From assembly GCA_030340625.1 (NCBI GenBank), contig JAOPHQ010001994.1, forward strand, positions 62,001 through 126,000: a DNA stretch of 64,000 bases, in the 5' to 3' direction. Origin of the DNA: Merluccius polli (lineage: Eukaryota > Chordata > Actinopteri > Gadiformes > Merlucciidae). Numbering within the stretch: the stretch's first letter is position 1; each line of letters begins with the position of its first letter. The notes under the pieces were generated by a model, which was not told where the DNA came from, searched no databases, and worked only from the letters and a program-made list of their open reading frames with translations. This document shows, piece by piece, positions 54,736 through 63,506 of the stretch. A program made the translations under genes and the position numbers.

Positions 54736-55002
54736 ATGGAGGACACTAGCGAGCAAAGCCGTCCTCAGCGGCGAATGACAACAGCTCCGGCAGCTCCGCT
54801 AACTCCGCTCGTCTGTGTTGCCTCGGTCTCCGCTGCCTCACGTGGCAAGCTAGCAGGTGGCAAGCTAGCAGGTGGGTCCGCGGAGACCGAGGCAACACAG
54901 ACGAGCGGAGCGGAGCTAGCGGAGTTAGTCGAGCTAGCGGAGTTAGTCGAGCTAGCGGAGCTAGCCGAGCTGCCGGAGCAACGTCAAGTGTACAAGCTCG
55001 TC
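54736..55002 (+). other. palindromic segment with GAGCTAGCGGAGTTAGTC repeats
   Basis: CGCTCGTCTGTGTTGCCTCG at about 54808 is repeated in inverted form as CGAGGCAACACAGACGAGCG at 54888-54907, separated by two copies of GGCAAGCTAGCAGGTG. Repeats of an 18-mer that translate as LAELVE follow. A 95-codon frame spans the block (54718-55005) but its composition reflects the repeats, so I do not call it a gene. It lies in the outer hAT. Confidence 0.6.
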
Positions 55003-55307
55003 TGAGTGCTGCATGAATGTGATGTTAGCCAGCCTGTGAAGTTAATAAAATGCAAATAGTGCTAGCTCATTTTCATTCGTTTTCAAGTGGTGTTGATTTT
55101 CGCGGGAGATGATCCTGCGAAAATCTGATTCCTCATTCCTCATGCCTAAACCTAACCGCCAATGAGAGGCGTCCATCCCAGAACTCACGGGAGACGTGTT
55201 AAGTTGCCTGATTACTCGCCAGAGTGGCGAGTGGTCTTCATAAATTACTCGACAAATACAAAAATTACTCGCATTTGGCGCGTAAAACAGCTTAATTTCA
55301 ACCCCTG

Positions 55308-55459
55308 CCTGTGCACAAGCCATAGGTCTACGCTAGCCCCAAGAGCACAAGGTTTATGCCAGTCTCCGTAGGCTACCATAAAATCCCTGCAGTGCGCTTA
55401 AAAATTACCAAGCACAACAACACAACATCTGGCAACAACTTAATGGCATGATTTGATTA
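55308..55459. other. short spacer
   Basis: Nothing recognised besides the 8-bp duplication of the outer hAT at its left edge. Confidence 0.3.
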
Positions 55460-55468
55460 TTTCTGATC

Positions 55469-56623
55469 CGTTACATGCCGCTATTCCGACATGCCGCTAC
55501 TTAGACATTGACGTCTAGTGGTCGGAGTGGCGGCATTAATATTATTTTCCAAGCGTCCCACTACTGCGACAATTTTTTTCCCCCATTGTCTGAGTAGCGG
55601 CACTTTACTTTTTTTCAAACGTCCTGCCATTCCGACATGAGGCCATTAATATTTGTCATTATCATTGTACTTTAAATTAATTAATTAATGTGATTATACC
55701 CATATGTTCTGGACTTAGCATACACGCAGCTTATGCATGGGTGTGACAAATACATGGGAAAACAATTTCTAAAAAGAGCCAATCATCCAACTTCGAGGCT
55801 GCCCCTAGTTGGTAATATATAGGACTAGCCTATCCATATCAAATCCAAAAGCAACAATCTTCATAACAAAATCAGAGTATCCTTTTCAAAAAATATTATT
55901 TCGCCGTTCTTAAATTAGGCTTCCACAGCGCAAAAAAGGTAGGCCTACACCTTGAAACTTTGTTCAATCAACTTAAAGTCCGATTAAACTTCATTCAAAG
56001 GCAGTCCATAATTCTAATTAAATTGATTTCTAACGAACAAGTCCAAATTTCAGGTCCTAGAGCTTTATTCGTGCTTCTTCTTATATATTTTTAAGTAGAC
56101 TGCTGGCCTGCACGCACAGAGTTTGTTTGATGCATGGAGTTTCAACCTTTTCCCCCTGAGAGCTGAATAAAAATGAGGAGAGCTCCCTGTCTTTTACATA
56201 ATGTGTAGGCCTAACATTTATTCACATGGCCGGTTCAAAATCACCTAGTTTTTGACTGAAATGTGTGCCGATATCAATTATTGTGAAAAACATTGTTTGG
56301 AGTAGAGGTCTGCACTCGCGATGCAAATGGAAGCTCATTGCGGGTGCGGGCGGGATGATAGAGGTAGGCCTACATTTATTCTATATTAATAACTATTATT
56401 ATTATTCTATTGCACTTTCTATGAAAAGTAGGCCTAATTGTCGTAATAGCGGTACCAAATTGTAGTAGGCCTAATTGTCGTAATAGCGGTACCAAATTGT
56501 CGTAATAGCGGTACCAAAAAAGATCGGATTAGGGGCATGTCTAAATAGAGGCATGTCGTATGACGGGATGTCGTAATGGAGGGTTGTCGTAATAACGGGC
56601 TGTCGTAATAAAGGGCGGACCCC
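55469..56623. mobile_element. element with GTCGTAATAGCGG subterminal arrays
   Basis: TTTCTGATC, 9 bp, abuts both sides (55460-55468 and 56624-56632). The right 220 bp hold at least six GTCGTAAT words, two as GTCGTAATAGCGGTACC. The left end has the inverted form (CCGCTATTCCGACATGCCGC). Layout and target size resemble the 3660-4296 MITE, with a different array word, so the two may be related MULE-like families. An ATT run lies near 56383-56405. No transposase seen. Confidence 0.6.
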
Positions 56624-56632
56624 TTTCTGATC

Positions 56633-57058
56633 GGCAAAACGCTACATGTCCAGTTTTAGCTTGAATGCAATACTTACGTTGAGGAGTCAAAAAATGCAAT
56701 GGTGCTTGGGATCTTCGCATGACATGATGTAGCCGATCACGGTTGACGTTGATTGGCCGACGTCAAACAGGCTATCCAAAAATTATGCAATTTTTACAGT
56801 AAAAATGATAAGCCTACTACTAGGCCTAGGCCGGTAGCTTATTATTATGATTATTATGATTATTATGAATATTATTATTATTATTACAAAGCCCACAGCG
56901 CGAATCGCTTGTTAGTTGACCCGCTGCGTCAAAATCCGAAGTTGAGGGTCTGACCAATTGGAAGCCTAAAAAAATGAAAAAAAATAATAAGAAGAAGAAA
57001 ATTAAAATCCTGTATCCTATGAAGGCTAAACCCTCATGCATTTTCATTGCAAGATAGG
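56633..57058. other. spacer
   Basis: A TTA/ATT trinucleotide run at 56840-56885 is the only feature. Confidence 0.35.
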
Positions 57059-57830
57059 TAGTGGTGGATTTCATGATTCGTTTGCGCGAATCAGTTCGCG
57101 TCGTTCAGTTCGCCACAACGAGTCGTTCGTTCGTTCGTTCGTTCAGTCGTGTTTCCGGTAGCGGTGAATCATTCACTCGTTCAGTCGTTCAGTCGGCGAA
57201 TGGATTCGCCATTCGCGAATGACAGCCGACTCACTTTATCCTGAAAGGTGGGAGGAGGGGGGGGGGGTTGATGGTGTTAATAAATGTGTGAATAATAGCA
57301 AATACAACATTGTGTCTGTCTGGTTGAATATGTTAACATATGTATTTAATTTGAGTTCAACAGATTTATTTAATGTATGCATAATGACATGTAAGGATCA
57401 AAATGCCCCATTCCCCCAATTCAAGGTAAAGTTAGACAAACCAAACGCAGCGGGATGTGTGTGTGTGTGTGTGTGTGGGGGGGGGGCGTATTAGATTATT
57501 GGATGTTTAATATATCGGCAAGATAATAGACTTGATTTAGCAATGATGAGTTTAAAAGTTAATGATGTACAGTTGTGTTTATTCTGGGCATATTTTATTT
57601 ACTATTGTGAAGACCGCTCAAGACCAAGATCCACCAAGGTGGGGGGCTCAAGACCAAGATCCACCAAGGTGGGGGTCCCGGCCGGGTCGCGTGCAACGAG
57701 ACAGATTGACGAGACATTCAAATATATCATTAATCTGGCATGACACAAAATACAGAGACAGCATGCATTTACCATTTCACTGATATTTAAATGTAAAAGG
57801 CACGATTGGCTGGCTCTCGTGAGTCGGGTT
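57059..57830. mobile_element. non-autonomous hAT, TTCG-rich family, copy 3, right end missing
   Basis: It starts TAGTGGTGGATTTCATGATT and keeps the family's centre ('aggatcaaaatgccccattc', G run). A direct copy of 'ctcaagaccaagatccaccaagg' occurs twice at 57608-57670. Similarity to copies 1 and 2 stops at about 57827, before the right terminal zone, so the end has been lost or replaced. Confidence 0.75.
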
Positions 57831-57833
57831 GGG

Positions 57834-57955
57834 TCTATGGGGCGGCGCGAGTCGTCCAGGAGCGACGCTACGGGGGTACCTTCTGCTGCAAATGTTGACG
57901 AGATGGGTCAGTGACCAGGCCTCAATATGTGACGAGTTGGGTGTGAGATTGGGTT
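57834..57955 (+). repeat. dispersed repeat, inverted copy of 38005-38125
   Basis: It is the reverse complement of the segment left of the 254-bp tandem repeat at 38 kb, with 'gcgctcctacggggg'-type differences only. In both places a hAT-like element is adjacent. Confidence 0.7.
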
Positions 57956-58219
57956 GTTTGTATCATAGACATCTTATACATAGACGGCGCATCGAGCGCT
58001 ACTGCCTACTGGCGCTGACGAGACGCAGGGCTGCCATCTTGGAGTGGTGATCCGCTCCACTCGGTGTCATTCGTTTGGCAGGAGCAATTAACTGTCAGTG
58101 CATTTAATTAATCATACCTCATTGAATACCACTGATTTTCACGCGTTTTTTTGTCATACGTGTAGCTATGATAAAGGACACATGTTTTGGCGTGTAATAT
58201 TATTTTCACAAAATACAAC

Positions 58220-58627
58220 TGTAAGGGTTCCGAGCCGACCACAAGAGACCGTTGTGCGGGAAGCGGGTTTTTATTCTCTTCCAGAAGTCCCAACATAACA
58301 TAACCCCTCTTGGGGTATAAAACACAAAATGAAAAAGGCCGATCCGGGTCAGGACTGCTCGTCCTCCGCTCCTCGACCGTGCAAACACAATGTTCATGCA
58401 ACTCCCGTTCCCGCTTAGGACTACTCGTCCTCCGCTCCTCGATCGTGCACAAAACACAACTCTCCCCCTACTGGAACACAAAGCAGACACATAAGTACAC
58501 TTCCCTGATTGGACCTGATCGCCGGCACCTGCCCGCAACCAGGTCCACTCCCCCCAGCTGATCCGGCGCGCTCCCAACCGTCCTCTGCCTCCCCCTGCAG
58601 GTCAAACGTCGCACGTCCCCCCCCACA
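58220..58627 (-). repeat. 3' LTR of gypsy 2 (left copy)
   Basis: On the plus strand it starts TGTAAGGGTTCC and ends CCCCCCCCACA. It contains two copies of 'ggactRctcgtcctccgctc' about 75 bp apart. No difference from the right copy was found. Confidence 0.92.
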
Positions 58628-58640
58628 TACCCCCACCGCC
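58628..58640 (-). promoter_or_regulatory. polypurine tract of gypsy 2
   Basis: On the minus strand GGCGGTGGGGGTA directly precedes the LTR. Confidence 0.6.
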
Positions 58641-58673
58641 CGACACAGGCCGGGGCCACCTCCGGCCGCCAAC

Positions 58674-61600
58674 TTACTCCCCCCCCCCGGGACGGGAGAG
58701 GAAGTCCGCCACGGCCATCTGCGACCCAGGCCTGTGTACGACCCGAAAGTTGAAGGGCTGCAACGCGAGATACCACCGGGTGATCCTCGCGTTGACATCC
58801 TTCATACGGTGGAGCCACTGGAGGGGGGCGTGGTCGGAGTAGAGGGTGAACGCGCGCCCCAGCAGGTAGTAGCGGAGGGCGCCGACCGCCCATCGGATGG
58901 CTAGGCACTCCTTCTCCACGGTGCTGTACCGACCCTCCCGGTCCGAGAGCTTCCTGCTCAGGTACAGCACCGGCCGGTCGACCCCCTCCACCTGCTGGGT
59001 CAGGACTGCACCCAACCCCCTATCCGACGCGTCTGTCTGCAGGGAAAACGGGAGATCAAAGTTAGGAGCACACAGGACCGACTTTCCACAGAGGGCTGTT
59101 TTAATAGCCTCAAACGACACCTGACATGGCTCCGACCACTGAACTGTATCTGGGGCCCTCTTCCGGGTGAGGTCGGTTAAGGGGCTGGCCAGGTCCGAGA
59201 AGTGTGGTACGAACTGTCTATAGTAACCTGCCAGCCCCAAGAACCGTCTCACCTCTTTTTTTGTCCTGGGCCGAGGGGAGGCGTCGACCGCTGCGGTCTT
59301 CGTGACCTGCGGTCGGACCTTCCCCTCCCCCAGGTGGAACCCCAGATACTGGATCTCCCTCCGCCCGATCACGCACTTCGCCGGGTTGGCCGTGAGCCCC
59401 GCCCGTCTCAGCGACTGAAGAACAGCCGCCACCTGCCGCATATGCTGCTCCCATGTTCTACTATAGACGACGATGTCGTCAATGTAGGCAGCAGCATATG
59501 CGGCGTGGGGCCGCAACACCCGGTCCATCAGCCGCTGAAACGTGGCCGGGGCCCCGAACAACCCGAACGGAAGCACCTTAAACTGATACAGACCGAGCGG
59601 AGTGGAGAAGGCTGTTTTTTCCCGGGCTGCTGGCGATAGCGGAATCTGCCAGTAGCCCTTCGTGCAGTCCAGCGTTGTATAAAAGGTGGCCATGCCAAGC
59701 CGGTCCACAAGCTCGTCGATCCGAGGCATTGGGTAGGCGTCAAACTTGGAAACCGCATTCACCCTCCGGTAGTCTACACAGAACCGGACAGACCCGTCCG
59801 GCTTCCCCACCAGCACGACGGGGCTGCACCAGTCACTGTGTGACTCCTCAACCACGCCCAACTCCAACATGGTTCTTAATTCGCGCCGCACCACATCTTG
59901 TTTGTGGACGGGCAGCCTATAGGGGCGTGTCCGCACCGTTAACCCGGGCTGCGTCTCGATGTTGTGAGTAATTAGCGAGGTGCGACCGGGCAGGGGCGAA
60001 AAGACCTCGGTGAACCGGAGTTGAAGGTCGGCCACGTCCCGCGCCTGACCCCCTGAAAGACCCTCGCCCTGACCGACCGGAGGGGTGGGGCCTGGGCTGG
60101 GGACGTCCGGCCCGAGCTCCTCTCTCTCCGGTACCATCGATGCAAAGGCTACAGGGGCCACATCGTTCCACCTCTTTAAGAGGTTGATGTGGTAGACCTG
60201 TTTGCTTTCGCCCCTGTCCGAGCGCTCTACCTCGTAATCCACGTCCCCGACCCGCCGTGTGACCACAAAGGGCCCTTGCCACTTTGCGAGTAATTTGGTG
60301 CTAGAGGTGGGCAACAGCACAAGGACCTTATCCCCAGGGGTGAAATCGCGCAATCTAGTCCCTCTGTCATACAGGCGTCTCTGACTCTCCTGGGCTCGGT
60401 GCAAGTGCTCACGTGACAATACCCCTAGTGAGTGAAGCTTTGCACGCAAGTCCATGACGTACTGGATTTCGTTTTTGCTGTCACTAGACCCTTCCTCCCA
60501 GTTTTCTTTAATGAGGTCCAGGACGCCCCTGGGCTTCCGCCCATAGAGCAACTCGAATGGGGAAAACCCCGTGGAAGCCTGGGGCACTTCCCGCACTGCA
60601 AACAACAGAGGGTCTAGCCATTGATGCCAATTCCGAGCATCCTCGTGTACAAATTTACGGATCATGGACTTTAACGTCCGGTTAAACCTTTCACACAAGC
60701 CGTCCGTGGCTGGGTGATAGACGCTTGTGCGAATGGCCTTGACCTTCAACAATCCGTAAAGTTCCCTAATCGTGCGTGACATGAAATTGGTGCCCTGGTC
60801 AGTGAGAATCTCCTTTGGGATTCCCACCCGCGATATGACGTGAAACAACGCCTGCGCAACACTCTTCGCAGAGATGTTGCGCAACGGAATTGCTTCCGGG
60901 TATCGGGTTGCGTAGTCGATCAGGACTAACACAAATCGATACCCGTGTGCAGAACGTTCTAATGGCCCGATAATGTCCATGCCGACCCGATCAAAAGGGG
61001 CTTCCACCAGGGGAAGGGGCCGTAAGGGAGCCCTGGGGATGGCCGGGGGATTCACCAATTGGCACTCGGGGCAGGATGCACACCACCTGCGCACCTCCGC
61101 CCGAATCCCCGGCCAATAGAACCGGGCCATTATCCGGTTAAGTGTTTTCTCATATCCTAAATGGCCCGCCATGGGATTATAATGCGCCGCCTGGAAAACC
61201 ATTTCCCGACGGCTCCTGGGTACCAGCAACTGGGTGATCACCTCTTCACTCTGGGTGTCACGACTCCCCCGATAAAGTCTGTCCCTAATCACCACAAAGT
61301 GTGGGTAAGTCAGTGCTGCATCTGGCCGGACCTTACTCCCATCAATAACTATCACCTGGTCGTAGGCTGAGCTTAGGGTGGCGTCACGAGACTGTTCGAG
61401 GGGGAAATCCTCCACCGGTGGGAACGTTGGCGCTGGGACCTCGGGTTGAGGTTCCCCCGCCTCCCCCGATCCCTGAACAGCGTCGGTCGCCCCCGCCTCG
61501 GCGCAGAATACCGCACATGACTTACATGTCCCTACCGGTCGTGTCCGCACCCCCACAGTCCCCCTAACTGCCTGCGGAAACCCTCCCCAATCCAACCCAA

Positions 61601-61718
61601 GAATCAAGGGGTGCGCGAGGCTCGAACTAACCGCCGCCTTAACACTATGCTTTTCCCCCCCCCCCAACGAATTTCGATAGGGACCAAAGGATACTCGTGC
61701 ACATCCCCGTGTATACAT
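58674..61718 (-). CDS. pol: gypsy 2 Pol: protease end, integrase, then RT and RNase H
   Basis: The 1014-residue frame begins in the protease (HPLILGLDWGG). Then comes an H-H-C-C integrase module (HYNPMAGHLGYE...CASCPEC, about 179-215), the core VGMDIIGPL, LTDQGTNFMS (Asp near 307) and YHPATDGLCERFNRT, and a GPY/F-like module (KWQGPFVVTRR...YHINLLKRW). Reverse transcriptase follows: FCVDYRRVNA, FYTTLDCTKGYWQIPL and the YIDD active site near 745-748. RNase H ends the protein (QTDASDRGLGAVLTQ, LYSDHAPLQWL, VADFLSRPGG). Integrase before RT is the Gmr1 order. The frame overlaps gag-pro by 115 bases in the -1 frame, so it needs frameshifting or is disrupted there. The catalytic motifs are all present. 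Confidence 0.92.
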   Translation of the reverse strand: MYTRGCARVSFGPYRNSLGGGEKHSVKAAVSSSLAHPLILGLDWGGFPQAVRGTVGVRTRPVGTCKSCAVFCAEAGATDAVQGSGEAGEPQPEVPAPTFPPVEDFPLEQSRDATLSSAYDQVIVIDGSKVRPDAALTYPHFVVIRDRLYRGSRDTQSEEVITQLLVPRSRREMVFQAAHYNPMAGHLGYEKTLNRIMARFYWPGIRAEVRRWCASCPECQLVNPPAIPRAPLRPLPLVEAPFDRVGMDIIGPLERSAHGYRFVLVLIDYATRYPEAIPLRNISAKSVAQALFHVISRVGIPKEILTDQGTNFMSRTIRELYGLLKVKAIRTSVYHPATDGLCERFNRTLKSMIRKFVHEDARNWHQWLDPLLFAVREVPQASTGFSPFELLYGRKPRGVLDLIKENWEEGSSDSKNEIQYVMDLRAKLHSLGVLSREHLHRAQESQRRLYDRGTRLRDFTPGDKVLVLLPTSSTKLLAKWQGPFVVTRRVGDVDYEVERSDRGESKQVYHINLLKRWNDVAPVAFASMVPEREELGPDVPSPGPTPPVGQGEGLSGGQARDVADLQLRFTEVFSPLPGRTSLITHNIETQPGLTVRTRPYRLPVHKQDVVRRELRTMLELGVVEESHSDWCSPVVLVGKPDGSVRFCVDYRRVNAVSKFDAYPMPRIDELVDRLGMATFYTTLDCTKGYWQIPLSPAAREKTAFSTPLGLYQFKVLPFGLFGAPATFQRLMDRVLRPHAAYAAAYIDDIVVYSRTWEQHMRQVAAVLQSLRRAGLTANPAKCVIGRREIQYLGFHLGEGKVRPQVTKTAAVDASPRPRTKKEVRRFLGLAGYYRQFVPHFSDLASPLTDLTRKRAPDTVQWSEPCQVSFEAIKTALCGKSVLCAPNFDLPFSLQTDASDRGLGAVLTQQVEGVDRPVLYLSRKLSDREGRYSTVEKECLAIRWAVGALRYYLLGRAFTLYSDHAPLQWLHRMKDVNARITRWYLALQPFNFRVVHRPGSQMAVADFLSRPGGGE

Positions 61719-62812
61719 CTCACCAACACGCTTGACGCCTCCACCAATGCCTCGGATCGCACCAGACGCTGGTGGATCATGGTCTGCATGCAGCCCGAGT
61801 CCAACAGCGCCTGGTGCGTACCCCGCTGTATCCTCACCGGGATACGGTACGCCTCACCGGGACCGTGGGGAGGAGACGGGGCACCGGTGACGCGGACGAC
61901 CTGGCCCACCTCCATCATGGGGCACTCCCGCCGGAAGTGGCCAGGCCGCCCGCACCGCCAGCAACCTTCCCCTGCCGTTTGAGTGCCCGTCTGTGGAGTG
62001 GGGGGGGGAAGTGACTCATGTGCCCGCTCCGGACCGCTCCCCCCCCATCTCGCCCTTGGTGTCGGTGTCGGTCGGTCCCGCCGTGGGGCCGCCCCCCCCG
62101 TCCGTGTGCCCGCCACTGGCGGTCGCTGACTTGATCCTGGGGGCGGCAGGTGGCTCTCCGCCAGGGTGACCGCAGTGGCAAGGCTCTCGGGCCGGTGGTA
62201 GCGGACCCAGGCGGCTGTCCTCGCCGGCAGCCCCTCGATGAATCGTTCGAGGACCACCTGGTCCACCACTTCCTCCGCCGTGTTCTGGTCTGGGACCAGC
62301 CATCTCCTGGCCTGGTCCCGTATTTGTTGGGCATAGACGAAGGGCCGGTCCCCCTCGCCGAATGCCAGCGCCCGGAACCGCCGCCGGTGTTCCTCCGGGT
62401 ACAGGCCCAGGCGGTCCCGGATGGCTTTCGTGATGGCCTCATAGTCCCGCTGGCCCCCACCTGGCAGACTGTGGGCGGCCCGCTGCGCCTCTCCGGTCAG
62501 GAGAGGTAGGAGACGGTGTGCCCACTCCTGGTGAGGCCACCCCGAGACCTCGGCCACCCTCTGGAAGGTCTCCAGAAAGGCCTCGGCGTCGTCTGCCTCC
62601 CCCATCTTCGGGATGTGGATCTGGGGGTTGGCCGGTCGGGGTCCCTCGCCGCCTCCCCCGGGTTTGATGAGCTCCCGGAGCATGGTCCGGTCCTCGGCCA
62701 GAGACTGGGCCAGCTCCGAGAGCACCTCGTTCTGGGCGAGGTGCAGCTGGCTCTGCCTCTCCGACATCTGGGCCAGGTGTCCCAGTATATTCCCCAACGG
62801 GGATTGGTCCAT
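61604..62812 (-). CDS. gag: gypsy 2 Gag-protease with SCAN-like capsid
   Basis: The start at 62812, MDQSPLGNILGHLAQ, lies 15 bases after the primer site. A helical segment about residues 75-215 (AEAFLETFQRVAEVSGWPHQ, LLTGEAQRAAHSL, LERFIEGLPARTAAWVRYH) resembles the SCAN-type capsid fold; Gmr1-like gag is the accepted origin of vertebrate SCAN domains. One zinc knuckle follows (CWRCGRPGHFRREC) and then the protease active site LLDSGCMQTM. The frame closes 115 bases into pol. It shifts within the protease: the DSG is in this frame and the conserved C-terminal ILGLDW in the next. An 11-G run followed by AAAA lies in the overlap (plus strand 61651-61665). Confidence 0.88.
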   Translation of the reverse strand: MDQSPLGNILGHLAQMSERQSQLHLAQNEVLSELAQSLAEDRTMLRELIKPGGGGEGPRPANPQIHIPKMGEADDAEAFLETFQRVAEVSGWPHQEWAHRLLPLLTGEAQRAAHSLPGGGQRDYEAITKAIRDRLGLYPEEHRRRFRALAFGEGDRPFVYAQQIRDQARRWLVPDQNTAEEVVDQVVLERFIEGLPARTAAWVRYHRPESLATAVTLAESHLPPPGSSQRPPVAGTRTGGAAPRRDRPTPTPRARWGGSGPERAHESLPPPTPQTGTQTAGEGCWRCGRPGHFRRECPMMEVGQVVRVTGAPSPPHGPGEAYRIPVRIQRGTHQALLDSGCMQTMIHQRLVRSEALVEASSVLVRCIHGDVHEYPLVPIEIRWGGGKSIVLRRRLVRASRTP

Positions 62813-62826
62813 GGTCGCCTGCTCGA

Positions 62827-62842
62827 CCCACGTTGGGCGTCA
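62827..62842 (-). promoter_or_regulatory. primer binding site of gypsy 2
   Basis: On the minus strand TGACGCCCAACGTGGG follows the 5' LTR by one base. It differs by one base from the lysine-tRNA type site TGGCGCCCAACGTGGG known from retroviruses. Confidence 0.7.
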
Positions 62843-62843
62843 C

Positions 62844-63251
62844 TGTAAGGGTTCCGAGCCGACCACAAGAGACCGTTGTGCGGGAAGCGGGTTTTTATTC
62901 TCTTCCAGAAGTCCCAACATAACATAACCCCTCTTGGGGTATAAAACACAAAATGAAAAAGGCCGATCCGGGTCAGGACTGCTCGTCCTCCGCTCCTCGA
63001 CCGTGCAAACACAATGTTCATGCAACTCCCGTTCCCGCTTAGGACTACTCGTCCTCCGCTCCTCGATCGTGCACAAAACACAACTCTCCCCCTACTGGAA
63101 CACAAAGCAGACACATAAGTACACTTCCCTGATTGGACCTGATCGCCGGCACCTGCCCGCAACCAGGTCCACTCCCCCCAGCTGATCCGGCGCGCTCCCA
63201 ACCGTCCTCTGCCTCCCCCTGCAGGTCAAACGTCGCACGTCCCCCCCCACA
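62844..63251 (-). repeat. 5' LTR of gypsy 2 (right copy)
   Basis: Same length and, by eye, the same sequence as 58220-58627. On the minus strand it begins TGTGGGGGGGG and ends CCTTACA. The promoter for the element should lie here. Confidence 0.92.
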
Positions 63252-63506
63252 ACAACCAATAGTACGGTAATGTTAAATCTTACTTGTGAAAAGTAATCCC
63301 GCGATTTCTATATTCGACCATCCGCTCATTTGAGCAGGAATAGCTGAACACCAGCTCGGCATCCTTGTTTTCTTCTCCTGGCCATACGTGTCAACTGTCA
63401 ATCTATGCTGCTCCCCACCCCCATCACCACTCCAAGATGGCCGCCGAATTTCTCGCGCCACAGCAGCCAATGCTCCGTCTATGTATAAGATGTCTATGGT
63501 TTGTAT

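Larger units (their letters stand above)
52939..55307. mobile_element. hAT element (outer level of a three-level nest)
   Basis: The 8-bp duplication CCTGTGCA flanks it (52931-52938 and 55308-55315). The ends CAGGGGTTGAAACTAA and TTAATTTCAACCCCTG are near-perfect inverted repeats. The native body is only about 873 bp; the rest is the nested element at 53225-54712. No transposase frame. Confidence 0.85.
58220..63251 (-). mobile_element. Gmr1-like Ty3/gypsy retrotransposon (element 2), very young
   Basis: Two 408-bp LTRs that look identical by eye, a 5-bp target duplication ACAAC (58215-58219 and 63252-63256), a primer site and gag-pro and pol frames on the minus strand. In pol the integrase precedes reverse transcriptase, the order known from the Gmr1 group of deuterostome gypsy elements. 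Identical LTRs indicate a very recent insertion. Confidence 0.92.
57964..63498. mobile_element. hAT-like MITE, CATAGAC family, copy 2, carrying gypsy 2
   Basis: The 8-bp duplication GTTTGTAT flanks it (57956-57963 and 63499-63506). The first and last 24 bp are perfect inverted repeats starting CATAGACATCTTATACATAG. Without gypsy 2 it would be about 498 bp. GCCATCTTGG near the left end and CCAAGATGGCCGCC near the right end repeat the YY1-like motif of the family. Confidence 0.85.

Noticed and set aside
58219..58627. repeat array or CRISPR-like structure
   Set aside because: The two identical blocks 4.6 kb apart are the LTRs of one retrotransposon; there are no spacers.
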